Positions 15,818-25,339 of a DNA stretch of 49,485 nt are shown here, one piece after another. Under the pieces are notes generated by a model, which saw only the letters and a list, made by a program, of their open reading frames with translations, did no database searches and was not told the DNA's origin. The position numbers and the translations under genes are program-made. Every line of letters starts with the position of its first letter. The stretch's first letter is position 1. Origin of the DNA: a virus; IMG/VR virus record IMGVR_UViG_3300024185_000709, positions 1 to 49,485 of that record; one strand, written 5' to 3'.

Positions 15818-15937
15818 ATTGGTTTTAGAGTACATAGATTTAATTATAGAAAAGACAAGTTGGTTAAAGATGGTTATATTAATAGAGTTTTTGACTGTGG
15901 TTCAAAAAAATGGGAATATAAAATATTTATTTTTTGA
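15818..15937 (+). pseudogene. C-terminal remnant of a LEKYG-type homing endonuclease
   Basis: A start-less frame reads F-R-V-H-R-F-N-Y, then RKDKLVKDGY, then VFDCGSKKWEYKIFIF and a stop. It matches the extreme C-terminus of the two intact large endonucleases (KKSKLIKMGYDKN... IFDCGQIKFEI and SRLRKLGYNTS... IYGCGQLKFEL). About ten residues between the two blocks are deleted. It is therefore the scar of a third copy, just upstream of the tail-fibre genes. Confidence 0.75.
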
Positions 15938-15960
15938 TTTGGTTTTTGAATATATAGATA

Positions 15961-17454
15961 ATGGGACATTCAATTAATAGAACAAACTTTACTATAAATA
16001 AAAATCTAATTATTCAGGATGGTGGACAATCATCTGATAAAGTACTTATATCAGATGGGAATGGTTATTCAAATTGGAAAACAATAACTGATTATGTTTC
16101 CGATAAGCCAAATAATCATTATATTGGTGAGTTTTTTGGTGGTGGTGTTGTAGTTGGAGTATGGACTGAAAATGGTTTAGAAAGATGTCTTATCGCGGCT
16201 ACTGAAAATATATCAACTACTGTTGTTTCAAGTGGAGTAACCTCATTTATTTATGGCTTTGAATGGTCTGATATACAGAATTTATCAGCATCTGCTAGTT
16301 ATAATTCATTTGGTGCGAGTAATAGTTTACTAATAAGCACACAATCCACAACATCGGCAGCACAATTATGTTTAGACTATTCTAATCCGGACTTAGGAAC
16401 AGGAGTATGGGATGATTGGTTTCTACCATCTATATATGAACTTAATTATTTAATAAACAATGCTTCTATTTTCAATAAAGTTTTAGATAGTTTCTCATAT
16501 GATAAAAATGAACCTAAATTAGATGTTGTTAATATTACGGTACTACCTACATTTCCTGAATATACATACACAACAGATTCAGTATTACCAAGTAATATAA
16601 ATCTTTTAACCTTTGGTAAAACTAAATACACGAAAAATGAAACAACCGATACTGGTCCTGGTGGTAGTTACACAGACACGGGATTAGTTTCATCAAATGA
16701 TTCTGATTATTATTGGTCTTCTACGGAGAATAGCGCATCAACTTCATGGGGTGTTTTAGCCGGTACAAGTTCTATTCGAAATTTAGATATAGCCGCTATA
16801 TTTAAATCCAATTTTGCAAAGGTTAGACCTTTTAGAATTGCAGATGACTCTCAAATATCATTTAATTTTGATGCAGATTATATAATTATGACTTATCAAT
16901 TTTCGGGTGAGGTTGATTTGGATACTAGGACTACAATGGTTTACCCTGATGAGCCTGCATCTGAATCTGGATATGGTGCCTACTATGTTGGTAGTGGTTG
17001 GACGCCCGATTTCCCAACACATCCACAAAGTTCTACTTATTCGATATTATGGCATGCTGATGATAATACTGGATTTGGATATGAAACCGTTTTAATAAAT
17101 TTAAATGCCTTTAAATATTATTATCCTGGTCAATCTGAAATAGAAATAGAAGCAAAGGCACATTGGTATGTTGGATCTTGGGTACCCAATTTCGTAATGG
17201 GTGATCAAACAAGACTTGATTCAACACCTTTGGTAATTTTGAATGTTGATTTATATAAAGGTGGTACACCTATAAAAAATCCATCAAATCAATATCAATG
17301 GATAAATCCAACTGCTGGTGCAAGTATGTCTTTAAATTCTTATGGTACAAAAATAGATGTTATATATTCATCCGGTCCAGGAACTGGTAAGAGAGTTGCC
17401 AAGTTCAAATATAATGTTCTGGGTAATTTTGGATATCTTTTCTCTATTGATTAA
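15961..17454 (+). CDS. Tail fibre / adhesin with a DUF1566-like (Lcl) domain
   Basis: 497 residues. The first 50 residues end in a VLISDGNGYSNWK linker that recurs in the next gene. Residues about 55-295 form a DUF1566/Lcl-type C-lectin-like domain: HYIGEFFGGGVVVGVW, DDWFLPSIYELN, YYWSSTE, KVRPFR. The C-terminal 200 residues are beta-rich with no recognised motif. The domain is a carbohydrate- or protein-binding module in bacterial surface proteins and phage receptor-binding proteins. It is followed after 15 bases by a 1407-residue gene with two more copies, so the pair is likely the receptor-binding module at the tail tip. Confidence 0.8.
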   Translation: MGHSINRTNFTINKNLIIQDGGQSSDKVLISDGNGYSNWKTITDYVSDKPNNHYIGEFFGGGVVVGVWTENGLERCLIAATENISTTVVSSGVTSFIYGFEWSDIQNLSASASYNSFGASNSLLISTQSTTSAAQLCLDYSNPDLGTGVWDDWFLPSIYELNYLINNASIFNKVLDSFSYDKNEPKLDVVNITVLPTFPEYTYTTDSVLPSNINLLTFGKTKYTKNETTDTGPGGSYTDTGLVSSNDSDYYWSSTENSASTSWGVLAGTSSIRNLDIAAIFKSNFAKVRPFRIADDSQISFNFDADYIIMTYQFSGEVDLDTRTTMVYPDEPASESGYGAYYVGSGWTPDFPTHPQSSTYSILWHADDNTGFGYETVLINLNAFKYYYPGQSEIEIEAKAHWYVGSWVPNFVMGDQTRLDSTPLVILNVDLYKGGTPIKNPSNQYQWINPTAGASMSLNSYGTKIDVIYSSGPGTGKRVAKFKYNVLGNFGYLFSID

Positions 17455-17469
17455 AATAAAATAAATAAA

Positions 17470-20400
17470 ATGGTAATTGTAAATGTAATATCAGCCACAG
17501 GAAGATTAAAAAATAAAATTGACTTTTCTTATAGTGTTTCAGTCAATTCTGGTGAAATTATACTTGATAGTGGTATTATATATAGTACGGATCTTTCTAC
17601 CGTAACAAGTGGAACTATTAGATCCATATCTTATAATGAAGTTGGTACATTCTCTGCAACTTTTGAAAATATACCTAACAATACTTACTATGCGGTTGCC
17701 TATGCATATGATAATGGTTTAGGTTCAAATGTATATAGTACACCAGTTCAATTTAGAGTTTCGGATAGTGGTTATGAATTATCAGACGATGGAGTTACAA
17801 TAGTAAATCCACTTTTTATCAAAGATGCAAATGAAGGAATAGAAAGAGTTCTTACATCAGATTCTTCGGGTATAGTTAATTGGAAACCAATAAAATCATT
17901 ATTTAATTTTGGTCATTATATAGGTGAATTTTATGGTGGTGGTATAGTAATTGATGTTTGGTTAGAAGGTGATGATGAAAAAGTTTTGATAGTATCTTTA
18001 GAGGATTTAAAAAGTACTGATGGTTATTTTGATGAAAATGGATCTATTTACTCACAATGGATTTATGACGGAACTTCCTTTGATCCTTTTATTACCTCAA
18101 CTATGAGTACAATTCTAATTGGAGAAAATGCACAAAGTTTATATAATGGTAGGTTGAATACTATATCAATTATGGAAGAGTCTAGTAAGTACGGAGTAAC
18201 AGGTAGTGCCGCACAAGTTTGTGCGGATTATAGAGCAGGTGGATATGATGATTGGTATCTACCATCATATTATGAATTGAACACTATTTACAATCAATCA
18301 GGTGTTGTAAATAAAATTCTAAATTCAGAGAGTATAGATACAATTTCTTATAGTGGATATTGGTCATCAACTGAATATTCTTCCGAATTTTGTTATACAA
18401 ATGACAATGGATGGTTTAAGATTTCTAAAAAAGAAGATGCATATTTTGGTAGTAATCCACCTAGAATAAGGGCAGTAAGAAAAGAATCAAAATATGTCGG
18501 TGATGGTTTGTGTTTAAATTTAGATGTAACCAATGATAAGTCTTTTTCAGATTCTACTTATAAATTATTAGGAACATCTAGTAGATGGGTAGATTTGGTT
18601 AGTTCAGGAATGACATCATCATATTCATTTAATTTATCATCTTACCCACCTACATCTTCAGAGGGTACAACAATCGATATACTACCTACTATTAGTAATA
18701 TAAATGGACCTGGTACAACATACTCTGGAAATAGTTATCGTGATGCATTAGGAAACTTTATATATGATGAGTGGTATTTAACTAATATTACAAACTCAGT
18801 AACTACAACTCCTATTATGTATAATAATGGTGGTACTTCTAGTTTTATTTCTAAATACTTTTTAGTTGAATATAAAGATAGTAGTATTCAGTTTCAAACA
18901 TCTGATGTTTCTTCTATTTTAAATTCCTCAGGTGCAAATATTAATGTTTATATTTCAATTCAGAAAGAGGGATATTCAACACCATATACTTTATTAAAAG
19001 AAGTTACAGGAACCGGTTTGAGTACAAGTGATATAAAAATACCATTATACTCTTATCACGGAAAAACTGTTTCTATAAAAATAACAGCACCTAATGCATC
19101 ATATACATCATCATCGGTATATACAGGACCATCAATAGATGAAGTAATTGTTTCTGGTACAGATGGTGGTTATCAAGCAACTGGGCCAGTTTATTTTACG
19201 GATGATAGTGGATTTCTAAGATTTTCTTCTGCCAGTTTTAGTAATATAGGTTCTTATGTTGATTTTAAGGCACCAATTGGAAATTCAACAAAAATTACCG
19301 TTGAGGCCTGGTTAAAATTGGGTCCAAACGGAACACCATATAGTGGTAGTATGATTTTTGGTTGGAATATTTATGATGTTTATACATCTGGTGGTGGATT
19401 AGGTTTTAATACGGGTGCTGCTGATTTATATGGTATATCGAATACAACCGTTCAGAATTTAAATATTATCGATAGATGGGCACATTATGTTTTCGAAATG
19501 GTTAGTGGTGAATCATATAGTAATAATAAAATTTATATAAACGGGAATGAACAAGTTTTATCTCAAGTTATTGGTACACAAAGTTTAGGTAATACAAATT
19601 TTAATGGTGGTTTTGGTAGAATAGGTGGTTGGAAATCTGTTGATAAATATTTTATGAATATGGATGTTTCTATATTTAGAATCTACAATAGGTCACTTAC
19701 AAAAGACGAAATAATGAAGAATTATAACATTGAGAAGAAGAGATATGAGATTTTACCAAGTGTTATGCAAAACAATTTAAAAATGAATTTTGATTCAAAT
19801 AGTTCATATAGTGGTTCGGGTAATACAATAATAGAACTCAGTGGCAATCACACGGATGGTAATATAGTTACTACTAGCGGTTATGTATCACCTACTTATT
19901 CTAGTAGTCAAACTCCATATCCAGGAAAGTACTTCACATTTAATGGATTTAACACAAAAATAGAATATGATCCTATTATACTTTCTGAAAATATGAGTTG
20001 GGAAGCTTGGATTAGATGTACAGGCACTGTTTCCTCACCTAATACTAATCTAACAGGATCGGTAAATATGTTTATGGGTCAGGTTCTACCATATTTTGGA
20101 TTCCAAAATGATAAAATTTTATTTTCAAATTATATAAATAACAAACAAACATATTTGAGATCAACATCTGGTTTAGAATTAAATAAATGGTATCATGTTG
20201 TTTTTACAACCGAAACCATATCAAATAATACACTTTCTAAAGTTTACATAAATGGTATAAAAAGTGTAGAATCTTATAATACAGGTACACAAAGTAAATT
20301 TGGTGGTAATGACTTTAACTTCGCAATTGGAGATGGACAGGGTACTGATAGGCCTTTAGGATTTCAATATACATACCCAACACAATGGTACCCCTTTAAT

Positions 20401-21693
20401 GGTGATGTTGCACAAGTTAGAGTTTACTATAAAACTTTATCATATGAAGAGGTTAAAAATAACTATGATACTTTTAAACATTCTTATGAGGATGAATATA
20501 ATGACTCTAATAAATTTTTCTCACATGAGTTTAATGGTAATCCAACATTCTCAATATCACAAAATCTTGTTTTGGATATTGAAGGTAAAGGTAATAATAA
20601 GATACTTAGGTCAGATGAAAATGGACTCTGTACATGGGTTGATAAAAGTTATTTCCTAACAAAACCAACTAATTATAGGTATATAGGTGAACTTTATGGT
20701 GGTGGTATAATAGTTGCTATGTGGAAATACCCAACAAACGTATTTAACTATTTAGTTATGTCTTTAGAAGACATAAGTAGTTCTTCTGTTTTTAGTAACG
20801 TTTCTGCAAGTGCTTCAAATGCCACCTCTGAACACAATGGTATATCTAATAGTAATACTATAATGTCACAACCAGGTCATACAACATCTGCTGCAAAATT
20901 ATGTGATGACTATACTGGAGGTGGGTTTACGAATTGGTATCTACCCTCAATAACTGAGTTAAATAGCGCATTTAATGCATCACAAGTAATTGATAGTGTT
21001 TTAGGTAGTGATTTACTTAAACCATTATATTGGTCATCTACAGAATCTGGAACAAACACTGCATATGCATATGAATTTAAAAGTTTAAGTTCAACTGGTT
21101 TGATAAAAGATGATGTTTCAAAGAGTTCTACTGCATCAGTTAGAGCATTTAGACACGTAAGAGTTTATGATATAATAAACACTTGGCAAAATGGGTGGGA
21201 AACTGGTTACACACCTATCTGGCAAGGTCCTAATCCTTGGTCTGATGAAAATTGGACATTCAATACAACAATAAGTATTGATATAGATCCTATTGTACAA
21301 AATGTTAGTGAATTTTTCCCGGGTATTATATCAATTACTTTTTCAAATATAATAAATACTGAAGAAACAATAATAAATACTGGAGTTTGTTGGGCAACAT
21401 CATCAACCACACCAACAATATCTAATTATTTTACATATTCTACATCAATAGGACCTACTACATTTGAAGTCAATACCGGTAACATATCAGGGCCTATAAG
21501 TGGTACATTGGGACAAACTAATTATGTGCCAAATATTATATTTTTCAGAGCCTTTGTAACTACATCAAGTGGAACATATTATAGTAATAATACTAATTAT
21601 CCAAATGGTGGAAATTATTATGGATCTGGATCAATTTTAAAAACATATCCATCAAATTCTTATACTAGAAGTATATCAATTTTATATGAATAG
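17470..21693 (+). CDS. Large tail fibre with two Lcl and two LamG domains
   Basis: 1407 residues. Order: an FN3-like segment (about 5-95, with SGIIYSTDLSTV); a VLTSDSSGIVNWK linker; Lcl/DUF1566 domain 1 (about 148-335, FYGGGIVIDVW, DDWYLPSYYELN, YWSSTE); a beta-rich spacer; LamG/concanavalin-like domain 1 (about 600-745, ITVEAWLKLG ... IFRIYNRSLTKDEI); LamG domain 2 (about 800-985, MSWEAWIRCTG ... VRVYYKTLSYEEV); a third linker; Lcl domain 2 (about 1068-1225); and a C-terminal FN3-like segment with TGVCWATSSTTPTIS, a signature of Bacteroidota surface proteins. It probably binds host surface glycans. No signal peptide, as expected for a virion protein. Confidence 0.85.
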   Translation: MVIVNVISATGRLKNKIDFSYSVSVNSGEIILDSGIIYSTDLSTVTSGTIRSISYNEVGTFSATFENIPNNTYYAVAYAYDNGLGSNVYSTPVQFRVSDSGYELSDDGVTIVNPLFIKDANEGIERVLTSDSSGIVNWKPIKSLFNFGHYIGEFYGGGIVIDVWLEGDDEKVLIVSLEDLKSTDGYFDENGSIYSQWIYDGTSFDPFITSTMSTILIGENAQSLYNGRLNTISIMEESSKYGVTGSAAQVCADYRAGGYDDWYLPSYYELNTIYNQSGVVNKILNSESIDTISYSGYWSSTEYSSEFCYTNDNGWFKISKKEDAYFGSNPPRIRAVRKESKYVGDGLCLNLDVTNDKSFSDSTYKLLGTSSRWVDLVSSGMTSSYSFNLSSYPPTSSEGTTIDILPTISNINGPGTTYSGNSYRDALGNFIYDEWYLTNITNSVTTTPIMYNNGGTSSFISKYFLVEYKDSSIQFQTSDVSSILNSSGANINVYISIQKEGYSTPYTLLKEVTGTGLSTSDIKIPLYSYHGKTVSIKITAPNASYTSSSVYTGPSIDEVIVSGTDGGYQATGPVYFTDDSGFLRFSSASFSNIGSYVDFKAPIGNSTKITVEAWLKLGPNGTPYSGSMIFGWNIYDVYTSGGGLGFNTGAADLYGISNTTVQNLNIIDRWAHYVFEMVSGESYSNNKIYINGNEQVLSQVIGTQSLGNTNFNGGFGRIGGWKSVDKYFMNMDVSIFRIYNRSLTKDEIMKNYNIEKKRYEILPSVMQNNLKMNFDSNSSYSGSGNTIIELSGNHTDGNIVTTSGYVSPTYSSSQTPYPGKYFTFNGFNTKIEYDPIILSENMSWEAWIRCTGTVSSPNTNLTGSVNMFMGQVLPYFGFQNDKILFSNYINNKQTYLRSTSGLELNKWYHVVFTTETISNNTLSKVYINGIKSVESYNTGTQSKFGGNDFNFAIGDGQGTDRPLGFQYTYPTQWYPFNGDVAQVRVYYKTLSYEEVKNNYDTFKHSYEDEYNDSNKFFSHEFNGNPTFSISQNLVLDIEGKGNNKILRSDENGLCTWVDKSYFLTKPTNYRYIGELYGGGIIVAMWKYPTNVFNYLVMSLEDISSSSVFSNVSASASNATSEHNGISNSNTIMSQPGHTTSAAKLCDDYTGGGFTNWYLPSITELNSAFNASQVIDSVLGSDLLKPLYWSSTESGTNTAYAYEFKSLSSTGLIKDDVSKSSTASVRAFRHVRVYDIINTWQNGWETGYTPIWQGPNPWSDENWTFNTTISIDIDPIVQNVSEFFPGIISITFSNIINTEETIINTGVCWATSSTTPTISNYFTYSTSIGPTTFEVNTGNISGPISGTLGQTNYVPNIIFFRAFVTTSSGTYYSNNTNYPNGGNYYGSGSILKTYPSNSYTRSISILYE

Positions 21694-21718
21694 ATTTTTT
21701 AAATAAAGTAATTTTTAT

Positions 21719-21726
21719 TATATTTG
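21719..21726 (+). promoter_or_regulatory. TAnnTTTG promoter box
   Basis: TATATTTG, 21 bases before the ATG at 21748. Confidence 0.55.
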
Positions 21727-21747
21727 TATTTCTAATGAATAGAAACT

Positions 21748-21924
21748 ATGAAGGGTATAATAAAAATAGGGAAAATAACACAAAAGGAAATACTAAATGT
21801 TTATAAAAAGACATCTCGAGAGATAGAGTTAGAAAACTCAACAGGCTGGGTTTCTAAACATAAGGTACATAAATCTGTAAAGGATTATAATAGAAAACCT
21901 AAACATAAAAAAATAATATATTAA
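21748..21924 (+). CDS. Small basic protein, unknown
   Basis: 58 residues beginning MKGIIKIGKITQKEILNVYK, very Lys-rich, with no Cys or membrane segment. A host-type promoter precedes it and a strong terminator follows, so it is an independent early-type gene. Not recognised. Confidence 0.6.
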   Translation: MKGIIKIGKITQKEILNVYKKTSREIELENSTGWVSKHKVHKSVKDYNRKPKHKKIIY

Positions 21925-21954
21925 AAAAAGGGTCTCTAATTAGAGACCCTTTTT
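21924..21954. terminator. Bidirectional terminator shared by convergent genes
   Basis: A perfect 10-bp palindrome pair (21930-21939 with 21940-21949, GGGTCTCTAA/TTAGAGACCC) is flanked by A and T runs. The minus-strand gene's stop codon (21940-21942) is at the centre of the hairpin. Confidence 0.9.
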
Positions 21955-22374
21955 ATTTTGAATTACTTTTGGTAATTCACTTTCAATCCAATATTTTTTA
22001 ATATCATAGTTTTTAAACTTAACAGACTTTGTTATTTCTATTGAAATGTCTATTTCAAATTCTATTGGTTTATACATTTTATATTTCTTGAGTAATTCCG
22101 CCACCCAAATCGAAAGATTTCCATTATTCGAGTAAATATTTAGTAAAATAGATTCAGATTTAACACAAGATTCTATATATGCCCATTCAAATCCAAATTC
22201 ATCATAAGGTTTTGTACCATCAAAAAATAATTCTAGAAAATTAACATTGCTTTTAGAATATAGATGATAATTATTCATATCATAATCAACAGACTTTGTA
22301 TTTAAAATATTAAATATTTCATCTAATACTTTAGAATCTGAACATGATATTGATATTTTATTTAAACTTAACAT
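21940..22374 (-). CDS. Unknown protein, possibly ferredoxin-like fold
   Basis: 144 residues. Alternating strand/helix pattern with FEWAYIESC, a hydrophobic-aromatic core, and a Lys-rich end whose stop codon sits in the terminator. No known catalytic motif. TTTATATATAAATA lies about 15 bases upstream of the ATG. It is downstream of dnaJ on the same strand, 36 bases away, and may be cotranscribed. Confidence 0.7.
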   Translation of the reverse strand: MLSLNKISISCSDSKVLDEIFNILNTKSVDYDMNNYHLYSKSNVNFLELFFDGTKPYDEFGFEWAYIESCVKSESILLNIYSNNGNLSIWVAELLKKYKMYKPIEFEIDISIEITKSVKFKNYDIKKYWIESELPKVIQNKKGL

Positions 22375-22410
22375 AAAATTATTTTTTATTTATATATAAA
22401 AATATCATTT

Positions 22411-23466
22411 TTAGACTTGGAAGTTTTTAGAATCTTTTAGTTTCTCTAAAAGATGTTTCTCGTCTAAATCAATATTTTTTGGTATTTTAATATTTATTCT
22501 GATAAATAAGTCGCCTAATCCATAATGTATATCAGGAATTCCTTTACCACCTATTCTTAGAGTCTTACCATGTGTTGTTCCTGGTTCTATATAAACTGAC
22601 ATTTCACCATTTGGTGTTGAAACTTTAATGTGTGATCCACATATTGCATCAATAACAGAAATGGTTTTCTCAACTATGATATTATTATTCTCTCTTTTGT
22701 ATGAAAAATCCTGTGCCTCTTCAACTATTATCTGTAAATCACCTGCAATACCATCTCTGATATAGTTACCAAATTGTTGCATAGTAAGTTGCATACCCGT
22801 TGAAACACCAACAGGTATTTCAACATCAACAACTTGTTCTTTTAATTGAGTTCCTTCACCATGACAATGATTACACTTATTTTTAATTTGTTTACCACTA
22901 CCATTACAATCTGGACAAGTTGTTTCGGTTCTCATTTGACCAAATGGTGTATTCTGAACAACGATTCTGTGTCCACGACCATTACAAGTTAAACACTCTC
23001 GTATATCAGTACCACCTTGACCATTACAAGGATCACATTTTACTTGTCTTTTATATTTTAATTTTTTAGTACAACCTTTTAGTATCTCATCTATATTAAG
23101 AACCACCTTAATTCTCAAATCAGATCCCTTTTTTTGTCTTTTTTGTTGTCTACCACCTCTATTTCCAAAAATATCTCCAAATTGAGAGAAGATATCTTCC
23201 ATATCAAATCCGTGACCACCGAATGGATTACCACCACCTCCGAAAGGATTTCCGTTAGTAGAACCATAATTGTCATAGTTAGACTTTTTACCAGCATCTG
23301 AAAGTACATCATATGCTTCAGCCGCTTCTTTGAATTTTGTTTCAGCTGTAGGGTTGCCTGGATTTTTATCAGGATGGAATTCCATCGCTTTCTTTCTATA
23401 AGCTTTCTTGATTTGTTCTTCGCTGGCGTTTCTATCGACGCCTAAAATGCTATAATAATCACTCAT
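22411..23466 (-). CDS. dnaJ: DnaJ (Hsp40) co-chaperone
   Basis: 351 residues; a full type I J-protein that delivers substrates to DnaK and triggers its ATPase. J domain at residues 3-68 with HPD at 31-33; Gly/Phe-rich region at about 75-105 ([15 protein letters not shown]); four CxxCxGxG zinc repeats at about 138-208 ([32 protein letters not shown]); C-terminal substrate-binding domains with [14 protein letters not shown]. Slightly shorter than bacterial DnaJ (about 375). It belongs to the same minus-strand cluster as grpE, while dnaK is about 7 kb away on the other strand. Confidence 0.95.
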   Translation of the reverse strand: MSDYYSILGVDRNASEEQIKKAYRKKAMEFHPDKNPGNPTAETKFKEAAEAYDVLSDAGKKSNYDNYGSTNGNPFGGGGNPFGGHGFDMEDIFSQFGDIFGNRGGRQQKRQKKGSDLRIKVVLNIDEILKGCTKKLKYKRQVKCDPCNGQGGTDIRECLTCNGRGHRIVVQNTPFGQMRTETTCPDCNGSGKQIKNKCNHCHGEGTQLKEQVVDVEIPVGVSTGMQLTMQQFGNYIRDGIAGDLQIIVEEAQDFSYKRENNNIIVEKTISVIDAICGSHIKVSTPNGEMSVYIEPGTTHGKTLRIGGKGIPDIHYGLGDLFIRINIKIPKNIDLDEKHLLEKLKDSKNFQV

Positions 23467-23488
23467 TGTTTTTTGTTATATTTTTTTA

Positions 23489-23731
23489 CTATTTATTAGG
23501 GAGCCAATAATCTTTTTTATAAGGAAAAGTATTTTCTATCCCAAGACTATATATTTTGTTTATCTTCCACCTTCTATCTATACGTTTCCAATTTAGATCT
23601 TCGGAATATTTTTAAATTGCTCGAGCAATAGCTTCGTCTGCAGAATCACCTTTCTTTCTCCAAATCTGCCACCATTTCTTTTTAGATGTTGGCATTCTAC
23701 CAACTGGTATTTTAAAAATAACTGTCTTCAC
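23489..23731 (-). pseudogene. Small gene interrupted by an in-frame stop
   Basis: A GTG start overlaps the TGA of the preceding gene (GTGA) and gives VKTVIFKIPVGRMPTSKKKW and on to A-I-A-R-A-I, then TAA at 23612-23614. The same frame continues without a break as K-Y-S-E-D-L-N-W-K-R-I-D-R-R-W-K to a TAG at 23489, with coding-like composition throughout. The TAA could come from CAA by one change. So either a 39-residue protein is made (23612-23731) or a roughly 80-residue gene has a nonsense mutation. Trp/Lys/Arg-rich; family unknown. Confidence 0.55.
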
Positions 23732-24018
23732 CTCTTTACTCTCATTTTTTCATAAGCGACTGGATCTACTACTATGTTGTTGTATGTTCCTGGTTCTCTA
23801 TCATCATCCAGATACTCGTGTGCGAGCTGGTTGACCGCTATGTTGTCTGTATCTATGTCAGAGTAGTGGATATGTTCGAATGCTTCCATAAGTTCGTTTC
23901 TGTCTTCCTCTGTAGGTACGACAATCACATATTTAGTCCATTTGACTGTGGCTATCTCCTCTTTCGTTAGATAAAGTGCATCTTTATCTTTTTTAAAATC
24001 ATCATATTTTTTCATCAT
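23728..24018 (-). CDS. Unknown small acidic protein
   Basis: 96 residues (MMKKYDDFKKDKDALYLTKE; the second Met is an equally good start). Acidic, with HIHYSDIDTDNIAVNQLAHEYLDDD in the middle. Overlaps its upstream neighbour by 17 bases, so it is coupled in the grpE-dnaJ operon. Not recognised. Confidence 0.7.
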   Translation of the reverse strand: MMKKYDDFKKDKDALYLTKEEIATVKWTKYVIVVPTEEDRNELMEAFEHIHYSDIDTDNIAVNQLAHEYLDDDREPGTYNNIVVDPVAYEKMRVKR

Positions 24019-24346
24019 CTTTAAATAGGTTGTTTAGTTGTATCTCTCTTCTTATCGACTTCTTAGGGTCGACAAAGATTATATCTGTGTACGAGTTGTA
24101 TTCTAGCCATATCTCCATTTCTTTTGAATATGGAGAATAGTTATAGTCTTTACTTGTGCGAAGTCTCATAACTGGTAGCTCATCAAATATCTCTTTATAA
24201 AGTTCTTCTATCTTTTCTATGTCATATTCTTCAATATCCGAGATTCTACCTATAAAATATTCCATAAATGGTCCGACCGTCTCTTCTACTTTCTTTAAAT
24301 ATTGTTGAGTCTTAGATAATTTACTATTTATATACCAGTTTACCAT
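24002..24346 (-). CDS. Unknown protein in the grpE-dnaJ operon
   Basis: 114 residues beginning MVNWYINSKLSKTQQYLKKV; helical N-terminal half, then RTSKDYNYSPYSKEMEIWLEY and a strand-rich end (YTDIIFVDPKKSIRREIQ). Overlaps genes on both sides (7 bases upstream, 17 downstream). No recognised motif; conserved-looking context suggests a phage-specific function. Confidence 0.7.
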   Translation of the reverse strand: MVNWYINSKLSKTQQYLKKVEETVGPFMEYFIGRISDIEEYDIEKIEELYKEIFDELPVMRLRTSKDYNYSPYSKEMEIWLEYNSYTDIIFVDPKKSIRREIQLNNLFKDDEKI

Positions 24347-24840
24347 CTTCTTAATGTTTTCTTTATTTTTAAATCTCTTATATCTGCTAATATATCGTCG
24401 CTATTGCGAGTTTCTTCCAAAAGTCTCGAAATATAGTTATCAACAATTAGAACCAAAGTTTCTGCGGTTCTATCCAATTTATCAAATTCTATTAAAGAAG
24501 TTTTGACTTTTGGTATTATATCTAACAAATAATCTATAAAGTCGTCAATATCAAAAAGAAGTTGGAAAAATTCCAACTTCTTTTCTTTAAGTATTTCTGG
24601 TGGATCAATGAAAACTCTTCCCCAAACTCTTCTAATTGTAGGGAGAACTAAGTCTATTGTTTCATCATCTTCATAATAAAATGAACCTTGGAAATCATCA
24701 ATATCAAAAATATGTAACTTATTATCTATTACATAATCTAATAGACTTTCTAAATCTCTTTCTCCTTGACAAAGAGATTCTATAATGAATTTTCTATATT
24801 CCGGTTTACTCTTTAAATCTTTTATTATGTTACTTGACAT
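24340..24840 (-). CDS. Unknown helical acidic protein after grpE
   Basis: 166 residues from the ATG at 24838-24840 (MSSNIIKDLKSKPEYRKF); a longer frame starts 45 bases upstream but would overlap the end of grpE. Mostly helical and Asp/Glu-rich, for example FQLLFDIDDFIDYLLDIIPK. Begins 1 base after the grpE stop codon, so it is coupled to it. Function unknown. Confidence 0.7.
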   Translation of the reverse strand: MSSNIIKDLKSKPEYRKFIIESLCQGERDLESLLDYVIDNKLHIFDIDDFQGSFYYEDDETIDLVLPTIRRVWGRVFIDPPEILKEKKLEFFQLLFDIDDFIDYLLDIIPKVKTSLIEFDKLDRTAETLVLIVDNYISRLLEETRNSDDILADIRDLKIKKTLRRW

Positions 24841-24841
24841 T

Positions 24842-25336
24842 TTATCTACCCAATACAATTTTAGGATATCTAAATGGTTTACCATTTAATGAATAACCTT
24901 TACTAATAACATCAACAATCTTGGTCTCACCAATATCTAAAACTGAAACAACATCATGTAAGTCTATATCATAAGTTTCTGTTTGTATAGTTTCGATACC
25001 TTGTGATCTTAAAAAAGTATGAACTTTAGATACAATAAGTTCAACACCTTCTCGTGCAGAATCATCTTTTATATTTTTAATGGCAAGTTCCAAATCATTA
25101 TCCATATCTAAGATTGAAGTTATCATACTTACTTTAGTATTATTTTTCAGTTCTTCTTTTTCTTTATGAGTTCTTTTTTTGTAGTTTTCAAAATCTGAGT
25201 AAAGAAGTAAGTATTTATTTTGTTCTTCTTTCAGTTTTTCTTCTAATGTAGAATCCTGTGTTACCGTATAATTCGTGTAATCTTCACCACTTATATTGTC
25301 TTCTGTTTTTATATCTTCAACTTTATCCTTTTTCAT
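24842..25336 (-). CDS. grpE: GrpE nucleotide-exchange factor
   Basis: 164 residues; releases ADP from DnaK. The N-terminal 30 residues are acidic and disordered, then a long helix with KYLLLYSDFENYKKRTHKEKEEL (the GrpE dimer helix), ILDMDNDLELAI, GVELIVSKVHTFLRSQGIE, and the C-terminal beta domain with D-L-H-D-V-V-S-V-L, VISKGYSLNGKPFRYPKIVLG. These match the family in order and its usual size of 170-200. In the same operon as dnaJ. Confidence 0.93.
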   Translation of the reverse strand: MKKDKVEDIKTEDNISGEDYTNYTVTQDSTLEEKLKEEQNKYLLLYSDFENYKKRTHKEKEELKNNTKVSMITSILDMDNDLELAIKNIKDDSAREGVELIVSKVHTFLRSQGIETIQTETYDIDLHDVVSVLDIGETKIVDVISKGYSLNGKPFRYPKIVLGR

Positions 25337-25339
25337 TTC

